Below the pieces are notes generated by a model. It ran no database searches and was not told the origin of the DNA. It was given only the letters and a program-made list of their open reading frames with translations. From Amycolatopsis sp. NBC_01480 (lineage in GTDB: Bacteria; Actinomycetota; Actinomycetes; Mycobacteriales; Pseudonocardiaceae), in assembly GCF_036227205.1 (NCBI RefSeq), contig NZ_CP109442.1, positions 1 to 64,000 on the forward strand: a stretch of 64,000 nucleotides of DNA, written 5' to 3'. Positions 34,265-47,462 of this stretch are shown here, piece after piece; the stretch's first letter is position 1; each line of letters starts with the position of its first letter. The translations under genes were made by a program, and so were the position numbers.

Positions 34265-34319
34265 GGGGACCGCTCGTATTCGTTCGCCACGGCCGGTAAG
34301 TCTGTCATGGAGCGCCCGG

Positions 34320-38273
<3,954 letters not shown>

Positions 38274-38377
38274 TTACCTTTCAACCGTGCGAAGTCAACA
38301 CCTTTGCGCAGAGTCCAACGGGACGTCTGTTGAGTTCTGTTGGAACTGCCGTCGAAATCGCCCGAACGGCGCAGCGG

Positions 38378-38520
38378 TCAGTCGAGCACGAGGTGCTGGT
38401 GCCCGTCGATCGCCTCGCGGACGATGTCGACATGCCCGGCGTGCGTCGCGGTCTCGACGACGTGCAGTACGGTCTCGCCGGCAGTCCGGGCGGGGCCGTG
38501 GAAATCGGGCCAGGCCACCG
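38378..38520 (-). pseudogene. DinB/DUF664-like C-terminal fragment
   Basis: The minus strand reads ARTAGETVLHVVETATHAGH then VDIVREAIDGHQHLVLD and a stop at 38378. The E..HAGH..I.RE.IDG pattern is the C-terminal part of DinB/mycothiol-dependent-type metal-binding proteins. The rest of the gene is absent. Confidence 0.6.
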
Positions 38521-38646
38521 TGGACGCTTCAGCGTCGGTCCGCGCCCGACGAATCCGCCGCCGCGCCCTGGGGGCCTGACTCGGGCTTCCAGCCGAGGGG
38601 CCAGTATCCGCGCAGCTACCTGGCCCGGTTGCGGACGGTGGTAGCC

Positions 38647-38802
38647 GGTGCCCGGTCGTCATCGAACAGGGCACCGGCGGCTATCACCTGGCCGTCGAGG
38701 ACGAGCTGGTCGTCGACGTGCACCGGTTCACCGAGATGGTCACGCGGGCTCGGGCCGTGGCCGACGAAAGCGCGGCGGCCGAGCTGTTCGCTGAGTGGGG
38801 TA
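38647..38802 (+). pseudogene. BTAD (SARP/AfsR-type) domain fragment
   Basis: The plus strand reads EQGTGGYHLAVEDELVVDVH followed by RFTEMVTRARAVADESAAAE, matching the bacterial transcriptional activator domain of SARP/AfsR regulators (GYxLxV...VDxxRF). No DNA-binding part precedes it and no continuation follows. Confidence 0.6.
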
Positions 38803-38905
38803 CGGCACGATCGGTGCTTCCGCGCTGCTCGGCGCGGTCCTGCTCGCGCTGATCGCTTACACCACGTGGCAGCGGCAGGCCCGGACGGTCGAATACACGG
38901 CCTGA
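38801..38905 (+). pseudogene. C-terminal transmembrane fragment
   Basis: A 34-codon tail, YGTIGASALLGAVLLALIAY then TTWQRQARTVEYTA and a stop, is a single hydrophobic helix with a basic end, like the last segment of a transporter. It starts where the BTAD fragment ends, so it is probably another gene piece. The parent family is unknown. Confidence 0.4.
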
Positions 38906-39271
38906 CCTGTGTGACCTCGCAGGCCTTGCGCAACCCTGATCTCGAGTTGCGCCATGCCACATCCGACCGGTTCCCGTGATGCACATACCGGTTCCCGATC
39001 TGGTGAGCAGGCGCGAAGGCTTGTTGCCCACGGCCAGGACAGTCCGGGTCACGCGCTGGCGGTGGCCGCTGGTCGGGCGACCGTGAAGCAGGCAGCGGGA
39101 CAGGGCCGACCTTGCGCGAGCCGGATCAGCGTGTGGCGATGGTTCTCCCGCTGACCGGCGCTTCGCCACGCTCATCCCTCGGTTAAGGTTCGACCTGGTT
39201 GAGCCCACAGCCGCCGAACCGCAGGGCCGGCCACGCTCCCGTGCCAGGTAACCCCAGGAGGCGCTCACCCC
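38906..39271. other. Intergenic region before AI-2E-type transporter
   Basis: About 365 bp without a recognisable gene. Just before the transporter start, CCCAGGAGGCGCTCACCCC contains a good ribosome site (AGGAGG). Nothing else is supported. Confidence 0.4.
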
Positions 39272-40417
39272 ATGCCCACACCCGAGGACCCGGCCGAGGA
39301 GATAGCCACCGAAGACGGGGCATTCGCCGCCGCCGAAGCCGCGGCGGCCGAGCTCAGCACCCCGGAACAACCCATGGGCGCCAAGGGAAAGCCGCTCGAC
39401 TGGCGGTTGCCGTTCCTGATCGGCATGACCGCCGCCGCTGGCGTGGCGGTGACCTACGGACTGGTCCAGGTCCTGGCCGGCCTCCAGGACGTGCTGATCC
39501 TCATCGGTCTCGCACTGTTCCTCGCCATCGGCCTCGAGCCCGCGGTCGCGTGGCTGGTCCGCCGCCGCTTCCCCCGCTGGCTCGCCGTGACCACGGTGTT
39601 CGTGGTCGGGCTGCTTGCCGTCGGCGGGTTCCTCACCGCCGCCATCCCGGTCCTGGTGGACCAGGCGACCCAGTTCATCGCCAAAGCGCCCGGCTACCTG
39701 CACGACGCGCAGGACCACGCGACCATCCTGGGGCAGCTCAACGAGCGCTTCCACCTCCAACAGCAACTCGAGGGCCTGGTCAGCGGATCGGCCGGCGGCC
39801 TCGGCGGCGGACTGCTGGGCGCCGGGCAGGCCGTGTTCAGCGCGATCACCAACGTGCTGATCCTCATCGTGCTGACCGTGTACTTCGTCGCCGACCTGCC
39901 GCGCATCCGAGCCGGCGGCTACCGGCTCATACCGAACTCGCGGCGGCCGCGGGCGATCCTCATCGGAGACCAGATCTTCACCAAGGTCGGCGGCTACGTG
40001 CTGGGCAACCTCGCCATCTCGGTCATCGCCGGAGTGCTCACCCTGGCCTGGCTGCTGATCTTCGGCGTGCCCTACGCCGCCCTGCTGGCTATCGCCGTCG
40101 CCATCCTCGACCTGGTCCCCGTGGTCGGCTCGGTGATCGGCGGGGTTCTCGTCAGTCTGGTCGCGCTCACCGTGTCCTTGCCCGTGTGCCTGGCGACGAT
40201 CGTGTTCTTCGTGATCTACCGGCTGGTCGAGGACTATCTGCTGGTACCGAAGATCATCGGCACTGCGGTGCAGGTCCCGGCCCTGGTCACCGTAGTCGCC
40301 GTGGTGCTCGGCGGCGCCCTGCTCGGCGTCGTCGGCGCCCTCGTCGCCATCCCGGTCGCCGCCGCCGTGCTCCTCCTCATCCGCGAAGTGCTCTACCCGC
40401 GCCTCGACCAAGCTTGA
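39272..40417 (+). CDS. AI-2E/PerM-family membrane transporter
   Basis: A 381-residue integral membrane protein of the AI-2E (UPF0118) family. After an acidic, alanine-rich cytoplasmic N-terminus of about 45 residues there are roughly eight hydrophobic segments, among them VLILIGLALFLAIGLEPAVA and the hallmark C-terminal AAIAILDLVP-like AIAVAILDLVPVVGSVIGGV and LVEDYLLVPKIIGTAVQVPA. AGGAGG lies about ten bases upstream of the ATG. Members have been proposed as quorum-signal exporters or Na+/H+ antiporters; the substrate is unknown. It is a single gene among fragments. Confidence 0.9.
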   Translation: MPTPEDPAEEIATEDGAFAAAEAAAAELSTPEQPMGAKGKPLDWRLPFLIGMTAAAGVAVTYGLVQVLAGLQDVLILIGLALFLAIGLEPAVAWLVRRRFPRWLAVTTVFVVGLLAVGGFLTAAIPVLVDQATQFIAKAPGYLHDAQDHATILGQLNERFHLQQQLEGLVSGSAGGLGGGLLGAGQAVFSAITNVLILIVLTVYFVADLPRIRAGGYRLIPNSRRPRAILIGDQIFTKVGGYVLGNLAISVIAGVLTLAWLLIFGVPYAALLAIAVAILDLVPVVGSVIGGVLVSLVALTVSLPVCLATIVFFVIYRLVEDYLLVPKIIGTAVQVPALVTVVAVVLGGALLGVVGALVAIPVAAAVLLLIREVLYPRLDQA

Positions 40418-40441
40418 ATCCGGCGCGAACAGCACCGAAGT

Positions 40442-40948
40442 ATCCACGAGCTGCTCGGGGAACACCTCGGTCCGGCGCGGGTCCTCGGACGCGGGCGACA
40501 CCATGTGCAGCGGTTCGAGCCCCAGCAGCGCGATGAAGGTCTGCATGGTGTTGTAGGTGAACATCCCGCCGCAGCTGCCGTGCCCGGGGCAGGCGTTGCG
40601 GGCCCAGCGCTCGCGCTTGTCCGCATCCGGGTCCCCCGCGACCTGGAAGCAGCTGACGAGGTCGATCGTCTCGCCGGTCAGCGGATCCGTGCCCGGACGG
40701 ATGGAGCCGTCCGAGAGCACCACGGCGGGAACGTTGCGTTCCATGATCGCCGCGGTGGTACCCACGGGCGGCTTGTCACAGGCGACGACGGCGACCACAC
40801 CACGGATGTCGCTGCCCTCGAAGTGCAGGGACAGCCCGTCATTGGTCGTCTCCCGGCCGATCAGGGAGTAGCGCATCTGCGGTGTGCCGTTGCGCTGCCC
40901 GTCCGAGATCCCGCCCGAGTAGTTCGGCGCCAGCAACCGGACCGGCAT
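40442..40948 (-). pseudogene. YjhG/YagF-type dehydratase (IlvD/Edd family) fragment
   Basis: The minus strand carries NGTPQMRYSLIGRETTNDGL, VVAVVACDKPPVGTTAAIME, PGHGSCGGMFTYNTMQTFIA and RRTEVFPEQLVD, which match the N-terminal third of D-xylonate-type dehydratases, including Fe-S cysteines in ACDK and GSCGG. Homology stops at about 40442, where the frame runs into the antisense of the transporter gene. Both the first residues and the C-terminal two-thirds are missing. Confidence 0.8.
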
Positions 40949-41129
40949 GACGCGTGTTCACGCAAACGCCGACCCTGTCCTTGTCCCGGGCGATCAGCGG
41001 GTGGGATGTGTGGCAGCTGTCGATGGAGAACTGACGGGCATGAGCGAAGGAAGGCAGCTGGTACAGCTACCCGGCTACATCGGCTCAGGTGTTCAAGGAA
41101 GCATCGCGACACCGAGCCGGACGCTTCCG

Positions 41130-41567
41130 TCATACCGGGATAGCGTTGACCACCTCTGCCATGGTGTCGACCACGGCGTCGCCCAATTTCTCGAACTCTC
41201 GTTTCAGAAACGGGTCTGCCAGTTTCGCGATTCCGTGGAACACGATGGTGGCCTGGTAGATGATCACGCTGCCGTCGTGGGCCGAAGCCACGGTCAGGTC
41301 GTCGGTGGAGGTCGCGGTCTTGTTTTTACCGATGAAGAGGAGGCGCTCCGGTTCCAGGCGGACGAGCTCGTAGATCAGCTCCGTCTCCTTTCCCTTGAAC
41401 CGGGAGATATTGCGCCAGCGAGCCCCGACCTGGATCGGTCCGTCGTCAACGCGGACACACGACAGCGTGCCCGGGTCCCACTGTTCCGTTCGAGAGAAAT
41501 TCCGCAGATAGTCCACGACCACATCCACCGGTTTCCGCACGGAAATGGTGCGCTGCAACTGGATCAT
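41130..41567 (-). CDS. SRPBCC-family protein (polyketide cyclase/START-like)
   Basis: A 145-residue protein with the START/Bet v1-like fold: MIQLQRTISVRKPVDVVVDY, DPGTLSCVRVDDGPIQVGAR and the later GIAKLADPFLKREFEKLGDA are the usual N- and C-terminal parts of coenzyme Q-binding/polyketide cyclase 2 proteins. AAAGGA precedes the ATG. It follows the DUF1295 gene by 57 bp on the same strand, a pairing often seen in actinobacteria with lipid or cyclopropane-type modification genes (family knowledge, function unproven). Confidence 0.87.
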   Translation of the reverse strand: MIQLQRTISVRKPVDVVVDYLRNFSRTEQWDPGTLSCVRVDDGPIQVGARWRNISRFKGKETELIYELVRLEPERLLFIGKNKTATSTDDLTVASAHDGSVIIYQATIVFHGIAKLADPFLKREFEKLGDAVVDTMAEVVNAIPV

Positions 41568-41624
41568 ATCCGTCCTTTCTTTTCTGATAATTCTGAAAAG
41601 CGAGGCGAGGCAGCCGCGGTCCGG

Positions 41625-42456
41625 CTAACGGCCGCGCGGCTCCTTCTTGGGCGATAGTGGGAGAAACCCGCTGGTCCGGCGCATGTACGCGCGATAGCCA
41701 GGACGGGTGATCATGGCTCGCTCGAGTGCTTTCTTCCCGGAGCCCAGGGTGAGCAGGTAGGTCATCAGCATCAGCGCCGGCACGTTGCGGACCCCGGCCA
41801 GTGTTCCGCGGCGACCAGGAAGATCCACACACACCAGACGCACGCGTCGCCGACGTAGTCGGGGTGACGGGTGAATCGCCACAACCCGCGGTCCATGACG
41901 CTGCCAGTGAGCGTTTCCGGCGGCTCGGCCCGCTTCCACTTCTTGTATCGCTCCATTTGCGCGTCACCGACGGTCTCAAACACCATCCCGACGCACCAGA
42001 GCGCCACACCGGCGTAGGCGGCATAACCGAAACACACGCCTCGTATGCGCGGACCGGCAACGGCGCTGAGATGACGAACGCCAGCACCGCCGGCGGTGCG
42101 TAGACTTCCAGGACAGCGTTCACGACCGGATGGATTTGCCCGGTGCGCAACAGCTTCTCGTAACGCGGGTCCTCACCCTTGCCGAAAGACCGCCGTCCGA
42201 TGTGCACGGCCAGGCGCACTCCCCACACGCACGCCATGACCGCAAGGACCCAGCGGCGCACGGGTTCGCCGTGTCCCTGCGAGTTGACGAAAGCGGCGAC
42301 GGAGATCCCGGCGAACAGCAAGCCCCATACCGTGTCGACCACGTTGTGGCGGCCGGCGACTATCCCTTCCACGGCGATGGCGACCATCAACACGGCCACC
42401 GTGCCGGCGGACCGGACCAGGCCGGCTGTGAAAGCGTCACCGGCGAAGTCCGTCAC
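41625..42456 (-). pseudogene. DUF1295 membrane protein (steroid reductase-like), two frameshifts
   Basis: From GTG 42456 the first frame gives NVVDTVWGLLFAGISVAAFV and RSFGKGEDPRYEKLLRTG; the second, near 42035, gives LWRFTRHPDYVGDACVW; the third, after about 41790, gives KKALERAMITRPGYRAYMRR, then TSGFLPLSPK, stop at 41625. These are consecutive parts of the DUF1295/isoprenylcysteine-methyltransferase-like family, including the RHPxYxGD motif. Two frame changes separate them. Intact members are polytopic membrane proteins of about 265-275 residues. Confidence 0.78.
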
Positions 42457-42581
42457 CGTGCGACTCCGAGGTCGCGTACCTCGAACAGCCTGGTCTGTCG
42501 TCGCTCCGTCACACGCCAAGTGTCCGCGCCACGCCACCACACCGCTGGGCGAAGCGACGGCACTTCCCCTGCCTTGCTGCC

Positions 42582-42598
42582 TTGCATCGCGTATGCAA
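42582..42598. promoter_or_regulatory. Dyad in the DUF1295/whiB divergent region
   Basis: TTGCAT (42582-42587) and ATGCAA (42593-42598) form a perfect dyad with a five-base centre. It lies upstream of both divergent genes; an operator role is possible but unsupported by a neighbouring regulator other than WhiB. Confidence 0.3.
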
Positions 42599-42868
42599 CG
42601 ATATCGAAGTTCGAGCTGGCGCCACACCATTGATGCGTATGCTTGGTAATGAGCGCTACTTACTCAGCGCAGCTCGCACCACCGCCCAAGTCCCTGGCGG
42701 CATCTGCCCAGCGATACGCAGTGCACCAGAGCGACAGGTGGTCATGGTTCTTCCCGCGCAAGTATCCCCAGTGCTATGGCTACCGGGCTCGATGCCACCC
42801 GGTTCCGGGTCACAGCCGGTCCCTGCCCCGGCCCGCCCATCCGGCGCCCAGACCGGAAGCAGGTCACG

Positions 42869-43230
42869 ATGGCCGAGCTGAGTCGTCTGCCACGCCCGGT
42901 CACCACCATCTGGGACTGGCAGCTCGAGGCCGCGTGCCGCGATATCGACAGAATGACGTTCTTCCACCCCGAGCAAGAACGCGGTTCGGGCAAAGACGAC
43001 CGGGACCGCCGTGCCAAAGCGATCTGTTCACGCTGCCCGGTGCTCCAGGCCTGCCGCCGTCACGCGCTGCTCGTACAAGAACCCTACGGGGTGTGGGGTG
43101 GTCTCACGCCGGCGAGCGCACGGTGCTTCTCCGGCAGCAGTCCGGCCGGGTCCCAGCCGCCCCGGCCGCCACCCGCCCCACCGACCACGCAGTGGTCATC
43201 CAGCCGATGGAGGCAAGGCACGATGGGTGA
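42869..43230 (+). pseudogene. WhiB-family Fe-S regulator with C-terminal frameshift
   Basis: The four cluster cysteines are C23, C53, C56 and C62 (AACRDID, ICSRCPVLQAC), and GVWGG is at 74-78, all intact. Just after GGLT the frame breaks: the expected GERTVLLRQQSGRVPAAPA lies in another frame ending at 43230. One missing base near 43111 explains this. As it stands, translation would run on through the following small gene to 43411 as a fusion. WhiB proteins bind a 4Fe-4S cluster and work with sigma factors. The C-terminal basic part needed for DNA contact would be altered. Confidence 0.8.
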
Positions 43231-43411
43231 ATTGCAGGCGACAACCGCCACCGGCTTTTTCTTGATCAGCAGCACCGGAGTCGAGACCGAACTGCGGATC
43301 AAAAGACACACCGCGCGAGTGCCCGGCGGCGACGGCGAAGTGTTGCAGGCCCTCGACGAGACTATGACGACTATCAAGCGGCTCGCCGAACAGGAAAATG
43401 TGGCCGGCTGA
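43223..43411 (+). CDS. Small hypothetical protein downstream of whiB
   Basis: A 62-residue protein (MGELQATTATGFFLISSTGV at the start, QALDETMTTIKRLAEQENVA at the end) from ATG 43223. Its start overlaps the restored whiB stop by eight bases. I do not recognise a family. Balanced composition and position suggest a real gene co-transcribed with whiB. Because of the whiB frameshift the same frame is also read through from whiB. Confidence 0.5.
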   Translation: MGELQATTATGFFLISSTGVETELRIKRHTARVPGGDGEVLQALDETMTTIKRLAEQENVAG

Positions 43412-43759
43412 TCACGAGCTCGAGGTGGCACGCCGTCGGCTCGATCGATCGCATCGACGACGACCGATGCCCGGGCAGCGCCGGGCGGCCGATTTCGCCG
43501 GTACGGAACACGGAACGAGGGCGGCGAAGATCATCGCGCCGTCCGGCCGGAGGCCACGCCCATGACCGGAATCGCACGCAGCAAGGCGCACCGGTGCCTC
43601 ACCGGAACTACCGTGCAGCTCTGCAACCGGGTCCCGGGGCCGGGGCCGGGGCGCAAGCCCTCACCGCCCCGCCCCGGCCGCGCCCGGTACACCGAGAACG
43701 GGCGCGATCCGGTGATACCCATTGCCGCGCGGCTTACACACCCGTACGGACGAGCCGCC
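43412..43759. other. Intergenic region before the carotenoid cluster
   Basis: About 350 bp with no supported gene. It contains a short GGGGCC-rich run near 43638-43655. Nothing else is recognisable. Confidence 0.4.
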
Positions 43760-44776
43760 TCACTGAGCGCTCGCCCGCAACTCGTAGCGGCGCTCGGCGT
43801 AGGCCAGGTCGTCCCGCCAGAGCCGCATCGCGGTGCGGCGGATCAGCGGGCGGAGCGCGCCGGCGGCCTTGCGCGCGGCACCGAACCCGGCCCGCTCGGA
43901 CCCCGCGACAACCGCCTCGATGACGGCGGTCCTGGGCCGTCCGTCGACCCCGGCGCCCAGCGGGGTGGCGTGGGTCTCGACGACGCTGCCCAGTCCCTCG
44001 CCCTCGACGATGCGCATCACTACCGTGCGCGGGCCGGGGCAGACGAACTCGGCGACCACCGGCACACCCCACCGCCCCGCCAGCCGGAAGGTCACCTCGA
44101 CGAGGAACCGGTCGCCTTCTCCGGCGACGTCCGCCTCGGCGGGTGCCTCGAGCACGTTCAGGCGCGCGAACGAGTACGGGTGGAACCAGGCGCCGTGCCA
44201 GGGATCGAGGCGGTTCGCGACGATGTCAGCCGGCTCACACACACCGGTCACCGTCGCGACCGCATCCACGCTGCCGCCGCTTTCGGGACGGTCCGGCACC
44301 GCCGGTTCCGTGGTCGGGGGTTCGCCGCCGAGCCGGTCCAGCCGCGCCCAGACCAGCACCCCGTCGTCGAACGACGGGACCGGCGACCAGTCCGGCCGCG
44401 GCCGGCCGCCCACGCGCAGGCCGTGCCAGCGGCACACCAGCTCGTCGCCGTCGGGCCGGGCCTGGGCCAGCGACGCACCCAGGTGCGGGCACGCCCCGGG
44501 ACCGACCCGCAGTTCGCCGGACCGGGTGCGCCACGCGACCAGCTCCTGGCCGCCGATGGTCCGACCGAAGGGACGGTCCGGCCGGATCTGCCGGCTAGCC
44601 GCCAGCACGTACCAGTTCCCGGAAGCCCTGGCCACGGCCCGTTCGACGGCAGCTTCGATCACGGCGGGGCAGCATTGGCCGTAAGTCGGCCGCTGCCGGG
44701 CCCATCCCGGCTCACCGAAGGGCTGGATCGGCCAGTCTGCCGGCCACCGCCGGTCGAGCTGCTCCATGAAGGTCAC
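43760..44776 (-). CDS. Rieske 2Fe-2S protein of the carotenoid cluster (DUF5914 type)
   Basis: A 338-residue protein with an N-terminal Rieske domain: WYVLAASRQI, then the cluster motifs CPHLGAS and CRWHGL about 20 residues apart. The C-terminal part (NRLDPWHGAWFHPYSFARLN) resembles the catalytic half of Rieske oxygenases. It is divergent from crtE by 95 bp. Such proteins accompany actinobacterial crtYTU-type clusters, where they may oxidise the carotenoid ring or assist CrtU (inference). GTG 44776 used; ATG 44767 possible. Confidence 0.82.
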   Translation of the reverse strand: MTFMEQLDRRWPADWPIQPFGEPGWARQRPTYGQCCPAVIEAAVERAVARASGNWYVLAASRQIRPDRPFGRTIGGQELVAWRTRSGELRVGPGACPHLGASLAQARPDGDELVCRWHGLRVGGRPRPDWSPVPSFDDGVLVWARLDRLGGEPPTTEPAVPDRPESGGSVDAVATVTGVCEPADIVANRLDPWHGAWFHPYSFARLNVLEAPAEADVAGEGDRFLVEVTFRLAGRWGVPVVAEFVCPGPRTVVMRIVEGEGLGSVVETHATPLGAGVDGRPRTAVIEAVVAGSERAGFGAARKAAGALRPLIRRTAMRLWRDDLAYAERRYELRASAQ

Positions 44777-44871
44777 CAGTCTGGTTTACCCGATCGGACG
44801 CGGGATAACCCGGCCGAAGAGCTTCCGGCGTGGACAGGCCGGACAGGAAACCAGCGAGGAGAGGAAACCGG

Positions 44872-45966
44872 ATGGCCGTCACGGCAGAGGGTCTCGTTCC
44901 GGTGACCGGCCCTGACGACTGGCTGACCGCGCTCGGCGGGGAGTTCTCCAGCCACGTCGACGAATTCGTCGCCGCGCGCTGCGCTGAGCAGTTCGGCGGA
45001 CGAGCCGAAGGTGTACTCGCCGCGACGGCCCTGCCGGAGTTCGTCCGCGGCGGCAAGTTCCTGCGGCCGATGTTCGCCTACGCCGGCTGGTGCTGCGGTG
45101 CGCCGGAGGACGACGCCGCGATACGCGCAGTCGCCAGCCTCGAGCTGCTGCACTGCTTCGCCCTCGCCCAGGACGACGTGATGGACGCTTCGGCTCGACG
45201 TCGTGGCCGGCCGGCCCTGCACACCCAGTTCGCCCACTGGCACCGGGACCGGGGCTGGAGCGGTTCGCCGGCCCGGTTCGGCGAGTCCGCGGCCACCCTC
45301 TGCGGCGACCTCCTGCTCGTCTGGTCCGAACAGATGCTGCGCGAAAGCGGGCTCCCGGCCGAAACACTGTCGCGTGGGTGGCCGCGATACGACGCCATGC
45401 GCTCGGAACTGGCCACCGGGCAGCTCGCCGACCTGGTGAACGACGCCCGGAACCAGCCGAGCTGGGGATCGGTCCTGGACGTGCTCCGCCGCAAGTCCGG
45501 CAACTACACCGTTCGCCGGCCGCTGGAGCTCGGCGCCGCTCTGGCCGGCTGTGACGCCCGGGTGTCCCGGGCCCTCACCGGCTACGGTGGACTGGTCGGC
45601 GAGGCCTTCCAGTTCCGCGACGACGTGCTGGGCGTCTTCGGCGACCCGGCCGTGACCGGCAAGCCCGCGGGACAGGACCTGCGCGACCGGAAGGCCTCGA
45701 GCGTCGTCGCTCTCGCGGTCACGATTGCCGGCCCCATCCTGGGACGAGAGCTCCAGCGCCTTCTCGATCGCGAGGTCGTCGACGACGACACCGTGGCCGC
45801 GCTGCGCGACGCCATCGCCGCGTCCGGCGCGCCGGACCAGCTGGAGAAGCTGATCGACAAGCAGGTGCGGGCAGCCCTGGAAGCGATCGACGATGCGGGC
45901 CTGCCATCCCGGATGTCCGAGACCCTGGCCGTGCTCGCGGCCCGCTGCACGGACCGCGTCCGATGA
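44872..45966 (+). CDS. crtE: Geranylgeranyl diphosphate synthase
   Basis: A 364-residue trans-prenyltransferase. The first aspartate-rich motif DDVMD is at 101-105, and the second region reads FQFRDDVLGVFGD, with the last Asp displaced to the position seen in many actinobacterial enzymes; GKFLRP at 61-66 binds diphosphate. It extends allylic diphosphates with isopentenyl diphosphate to GGPP, the carotenoid precursor. GAGGAGAGG precedes the ATG at 44872, which decides the start. It overlaps crtI (ATGA, 45963-45966) and leads the seven-gene carotenoid operon. Confidence 0.9.
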   Translation: MAVTAEGLVPVTGPDDWLTALGGEFSSHVDEFVAARCAEQFGGRAEGVLAATALPEFVRGGKFLRPMFAYAGWCCGAPEDDAAIRAVASLELLHCFALAQDDVMDASARRRGRPALHTQFAHWHRDRGWSGSPARFGESAATLCGDLLLVWSEQMLRESGLPAETLSRGWPRYDAMRSELATGQLADLVNDARNQPSWGSVLDVLRRKSGNYTVRRPLELGAALAGCDARVSRALTGYGGLVGEAFQFRDDVLGVFGDPAVTGKPAGQDLRDRKASSVVALAVTIAGPILGRELQRLLDREVVDDDTVAALRDAIAASGAPDQLEKLIDKQVRAALEAIDDAGLPSRMSETLAVLAARCTDRVR

Positions 45967-47462
45967 GGACAGTGCCCGGCCGCACGAACGGGATTGTCGT
46001 CGTCGGTGCAGGCCTTTCGGGGCTCTCCGCGGCCCTGCACCTGGCCGGGCGCGGCCGGCGGGTCACGGTCGTGGAACGCGGACCGGGCCCTGGCGGCCGC
46101 GTCGGCCGGCTGGAGCTGGGCGGCTACCACCTCGACACCGGGCCCACCGTGCTGACCATGCCGGGAATCGTGCGAGACACCTTCGCCGCCGTCGGCGCCG
46201 AAATGACCGCGTACCTGACGCTGCGGCGGCTGGAGCCCGCCTACACCGCCTGTTTCGCCGACGGGAGCCGGTTGCCGGTGCACACCGGCGCTGAGGCGAT
46301 GGCCGAGGCTGTTCGCGACTTCGCCGGACCGGCCGAGGCCGCCGGGTACCTCCAGTTGCGGACCTGGCTCACCCGGCTCTACCGGGCCGAGTTCGACCGG
46401 TTCATCGCGTCGAACATCGATTCACCGCTGAGCCTGCTCTCCCGCAACCTGGCCCAGGTGGTCGCGCTCGGCGGGTTCCGCCGGCTCGACCCGAAGATCT
46501 CCACCTTCCTCGGCGACGAGCGGTTGCGCCGGGTCTTCACTTTCCAGGCGCTTTACGCCGGCGAATCACCGATGCACGCCCTGGCCCTTTATGCTGTGAT
46601 CCCGTACATGGACACGGTCGGCGGAGTGTACTTCCCCGAAGGCGGCATCGCCGCGCTCCCCCGAGGTCTCGCCGCGGCAGCCGAGTCCGCCGGCGTGCAG
46701 TTCCGCTACGGCGATGGAGCCGAAGCCCTGGAACGGCGTGGTGGTCGGGTGTTGGCGGTGCTGACCAGCTCCGGCGACCGGATCCCCTGCGACGCCGTTG
46801 TCCTCACCGGCGAGCTACCCGAGAGCTACCGGCTGCTCGGCCGGACCCCGCGGCGGCCGCTCCGGCTCTCCCCCGCACCGTCGGCCCTCGTCATGCACGT
46901 GGGTGCCGCGGGTGACTGGCCCGACGTCGGGCACCACACCATCTCCTTCGGCGACGCCTGGGCCTCGACCTTCCGGGAACTGATCACCGAAGGGCGACCA
47001 ATGGGCGACCCGTCCCTGCTGATCACCCGCCCCACCGCCGGCGACCCGAGCCTCGCCCCGCCGGACCGGCACCTGTTCTCGATACTCGCGCCGACGCCGA
47101 ACCTCGAACGCGGGCCGATCGACTGGAGCCGCGAGGCCGAGCCGGCCGCGGCGGCGCTACTCGGCGAAGTCCGCAAACGCCTGCTGCCCGGTCTCGAAGC
47201 GGAGGTCTCACATCTGATCAGCCCGGCGGACTGGGCCGGCCGCGGCATGGTGGCGGGCACACCGTTCAGCTATGCGCACTCGTTCGTCCAAACCGGACCG
47301 TTCCGGCCGCGGAACCTGCCCCGCGGGGTGGAGAACGTCGTGCTCGCCGGCGCTGGAACCGTACCGGGCGTAGGGGTGCCGACTGTGCTGCTGTCCGGGC
47401 GGCTGGCGGCCGACCGCGTCACCGGTCCGGCGCCGGGTTCCCGGACGGGGGACTCGCGATGA
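45963..47462 (+). CDS. crtI: Phytoene desaturase
   Basis: A 499-residue FAD enzyme of the CrtI family. GIVVVGAGLSGLSAALHLAG at the N-terminus is the dinucleotide-binding fold, GGRVGRLELGGYHLDTGPTV the substrate-side start typical of CrtI, and the C-terminal VLAGAGTVPGVGVPTVLLSG the family signature. It desaturates phytoene stepwise to lycopene. Starts at an ATGA overlap with crtE and ends in an ATGA overlap with crtB, indicating tight coupling. Confidence 0.92.
   Translation: MRTVPGRTNGIVVVGAGLSGLSAALHLAGRGRRVTVVERGPGPGGRVGRLELGGYHLDTGPTVLTMPGIVRDTFAAVGAEMTAYLTLRRLEPAYTACFADGSRLPVHTGAEAMAEAVRDFAGPAEAAGYLQLRTWLTRLYRAEFDRFIASNIDSPLSLLSRNLAQVVALGGFRRLDPKISTFLGDERLRRVFTFQALYAGESPMHALALYAVIPYMDTVGGVYFPEGGIAALPRGLAAAAESAGVQFRYGDGAEALERRGGRVLAVLTSSGDRIPCDAVVLTGELPESYRLLGRTPRRPLRLSPAPSALVMHVGAAGDWPDVGHHTISFGDAWASTFRELITEGRPMGDPSLLITRPTAGDPSLAPPDRHLFSILAPTPNLERGPIDWSREAEPAAAALLGEVRKRLLPGLEAEVSHLISPADWAGRGMVAGTPFSYAHSFVQTGPFRPRNLPRGVENVVLAGAGTVPGVGVPTVLLSGRLAADRVTGPAPGSRTGDSR

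Noticed and set aside
38684..40442. Downstream part of the long minus-strand ORF that contains the dehydratase fragment
   Set aside because: Beyond 40442 it is simply the antisense of the AI-2E-type transporter, with a Glu/Asp/His-rich composition; only 40442-40948 is homologous to a dehydratase.
43630..43660. GGGGCC-rich run, considered as a tandem repeat
   Set aside because: Only a few imperfect units, expected in DNA of this composition.
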